Made by a program: the position numbers and the translations under genes. DNA of 64,000 nucleotides, from NCBI GenBank assembly GCA_035492455.1, contig DATJJE010000074.1, forward strand, positions 1-64,000, given 5' to 3'. Shown here one piece after another: positions 63,064 through 64,000 of this stretch; positions within the stretch are counted from its first letter, which is position 1; every line of letters begins with the position of its first letter. Source of the stretch: Gp6-AA40 sp035492455 (GTDB lineage Bacteria > Acidobacteriota > Vicinamibacteria > Vicinamibacterales > UBA2999). A model generated the notes under the pieces. The model was given only the letters and a program-made list of their open reading frames with translations. It had not been told where the DNA came from and did not search any database.

Positions 63064-64000
63064 ATGGCAAGTCAATCCAACTCCAACAGCAAACGCCGCA
63101 AGCGCGTCCTCGCAATCGATGATGAGCCTTCGATGACCGAATGGCTCAAGATGGTGATCGAGGCCGAAGGATACGAGGTCCGCACGGCGCTCATCGGCAC
63201 CCGTGGCGAAGAGATCTACAAGCAGTGGCGGCCTGACGTCGTGGTTACCGACTTGATGCTTCCCGACCTCGACGGCGTCCAGCTGCTGCGCCGCCTCAAG
63301 GAAATCGATCCTTCGCCGGAGGTGATCGTCATCAGCGGTCAGGGAACCATCGCCCGAGCCGTCGAAGCCGGACAGGCAGGCGCGTTCTTCTTTCTCGAAA
63401 AACCGGTCAGCCAGGAAGGGTTGATGAACATTCTTGGCCGGGCGATCGATCGCACCCAGGAGCGCGCCGAGCATCAGCAGCTGAAGGATCAGATTCGCGG
63501 CCAGTACAGCTTCGCGAACATCGTCGGGCAGAGCAAGAAGATGAAGGAGCTGTTCGAGCTGGTCGAGAGCGTAGCCGCGAGCGACGCCAACATTCTCATA
63601 CAGGGCGAAAACGGCACCGGCAAGGAGCTGATTGCCAACGCGATTCATTACAACTCGAACCGCGTCAAAGGGCCGTTCATCAAGATCAACTGCGCCGCCA
63701 TCCCAAAGGATCTGATCGAAAGCGAGCTCTTCGGCTACAAGAAGGGTGCGTTCACCGGCGCGAACACCGACAAGGTTGGCCTGTTCGAGATGGCGGAGAG
63801 CGGCTCACTACTGCTCGACGAAATCGGCGAGATGCCTCCGTATCTTCAGACCAAGCTGCTGCGCGTGCTGCAGGAGCGCGAATACCGGCCCATCGGCAGC
63901 GATCGCCTGGTGCACGTCGACTTCCGCCTGATCTGCGCGACCAACATTGATCTTGAAACCGCGCTGCGCGAAGGAAAGCTGCGCGAAGATCTCTACTTCC
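63064..64000 (+). CDS. NtrC-family sigma54-dependent response regulator (3' end outside window)
   Basis: The first 312 residues are visible. Residues about 15-130 form a receiver (RVLAIDDEPSMTEW, phospho-Asp in VVVTDLMLPD, Lys in FFLEKPVS). The AAA+ domain begins at about 155 with Walker A variant GENGTGKE, the GAFTGA sigma54-contact loop, and Walker B GSLLLDEIGEMP. The DNA-binding domain lies outside the window. The usual GESGTGKE serine is Asn here. No cognate kinase is seen in the window. Confidence 0.95.
   Translation, partial: MASQSNSNSKRRKRVLAIDDEPSMTEWLKMVIEAEGYEVRTALIGTRGEEIYKQWRPDVVVTDLMLPDLDGVQLLRRLKEIDPSPEVIVISGQGTIARAVEAGQAGAFFFLEKPVSQEGLMNILGRAIDRTQERAEHQQLKDQIRGQYSFANIVGQSKKMKELFELVESVAASDANILIQGENGTGKELIANAIHYNSNRVKGPFIKINCAAIPKDLIESELFGYKKGAFTGANTDKVGLFEMAESGSLLLDEIGEMPPYLQTKLLRVLQEREYRPIGSDRLVHVDFRLICATNIDLETALREGKLREDLYF

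Noticed and set aside
63007..63648. Minus-strand frame opposite the NtrC-type regulator
   Set aside because: It is antisense to a regulator with intact receiver and AAA+ motifs.

Overview
The window is high-GC, densely coded DNA that resembles an Acidobacteriota genome, most likely Vicinamibacteria (subdivision 6). This rests on the large Oar-type TonB receptors with N-terminal CarboxypepD_reg domains, secreted DUF6351 proteins, secreted M13 and M28 peptidases, many four-base stop/start overlaps and Gram-negative outer-membrane machinery. The assignment is inferred from gene content; there is no rRNA here. I found no tRNA, rRNA, insertion sequence, phage gene or CRISPR array.

Layout. 1-12055: a nutrient-uptake cluster with a secreted protein cut by the window edge, two DUF6351 hydrolase-like proteins and two tandem paralogous TonB-dependent receptors. 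12079-17924: a minus-strand four-gene operon made of a degenerate HtrA-like double-PDZ protein, an antiporter-like membrane protein, a cation/proton antiporter fused to trehalose-6-phosphate synthase (OtsA), and trehalose-6-phosphate phosphatase (OtsB). 18032-23135: a winged-helix-like protein, two DUF5985-like small membrane proteins, two paralogous secreted proteins and a polytopic GT-C-like membrane protein. 23185-25686: nhaA behind a candidate nhaA-I (Li+-I) riboswitch, followed by a CPA1 antiporter. 25679-27833: a NarX/NarL-type two-component pair. 27908-32888: a sulfur region with TauE/SafE, DUF1634, two YeeE/YedE halves, a cupin, a DUF442 phosphatase-like protein, a TsdA-like dihaem cytochrome and a Tat-exported DsrE-like protein. 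32925-40444: an RND efflux operon facing an OmpR-type two-component system. 40471-44810: an M28 peptidase, a four-helix-bundle protein set between inverted 9-bp arrays, a YjbQ-like protein with a long extra domain, and an unknown membrane-anchored protein. 44843-51370: one 2175-residue polypeptide joining a TamB module to a TamA/Omp85 module. 51444-58239: TPR protein, RibD-like reductase, aldo/keto reductase, bacterioferritin, SGNH esterase, M13 peptidase, and a PolX-like PHP protein without a polymerase domain. 58243-62828: a leucine/isovalerate-type (liu) acyl-CoA carboxylase operon. 63064-64000: the 5' part of an NtrC-type regulator.

Three things stand out. Two are fusions of normally separate proteins: antiporter with OtsA, and TamB with an Omp85 barrel. 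The third is a scattered set of 7- and 9-bp tandem arrays at gene junctions, often arranged head to head so that they can fold, and sometimes running into coding sequence. An orphan Rho-independent terminator with two further hairpins before tauE suggests an unannotated RNA.

Functionally, the window combines ion and osmotic homeostasis, periplasmic sulfur handling, envelope biogenesis and efflux, scavenging of large or aromatic compounds, and branched-chain amino acid catabolism.
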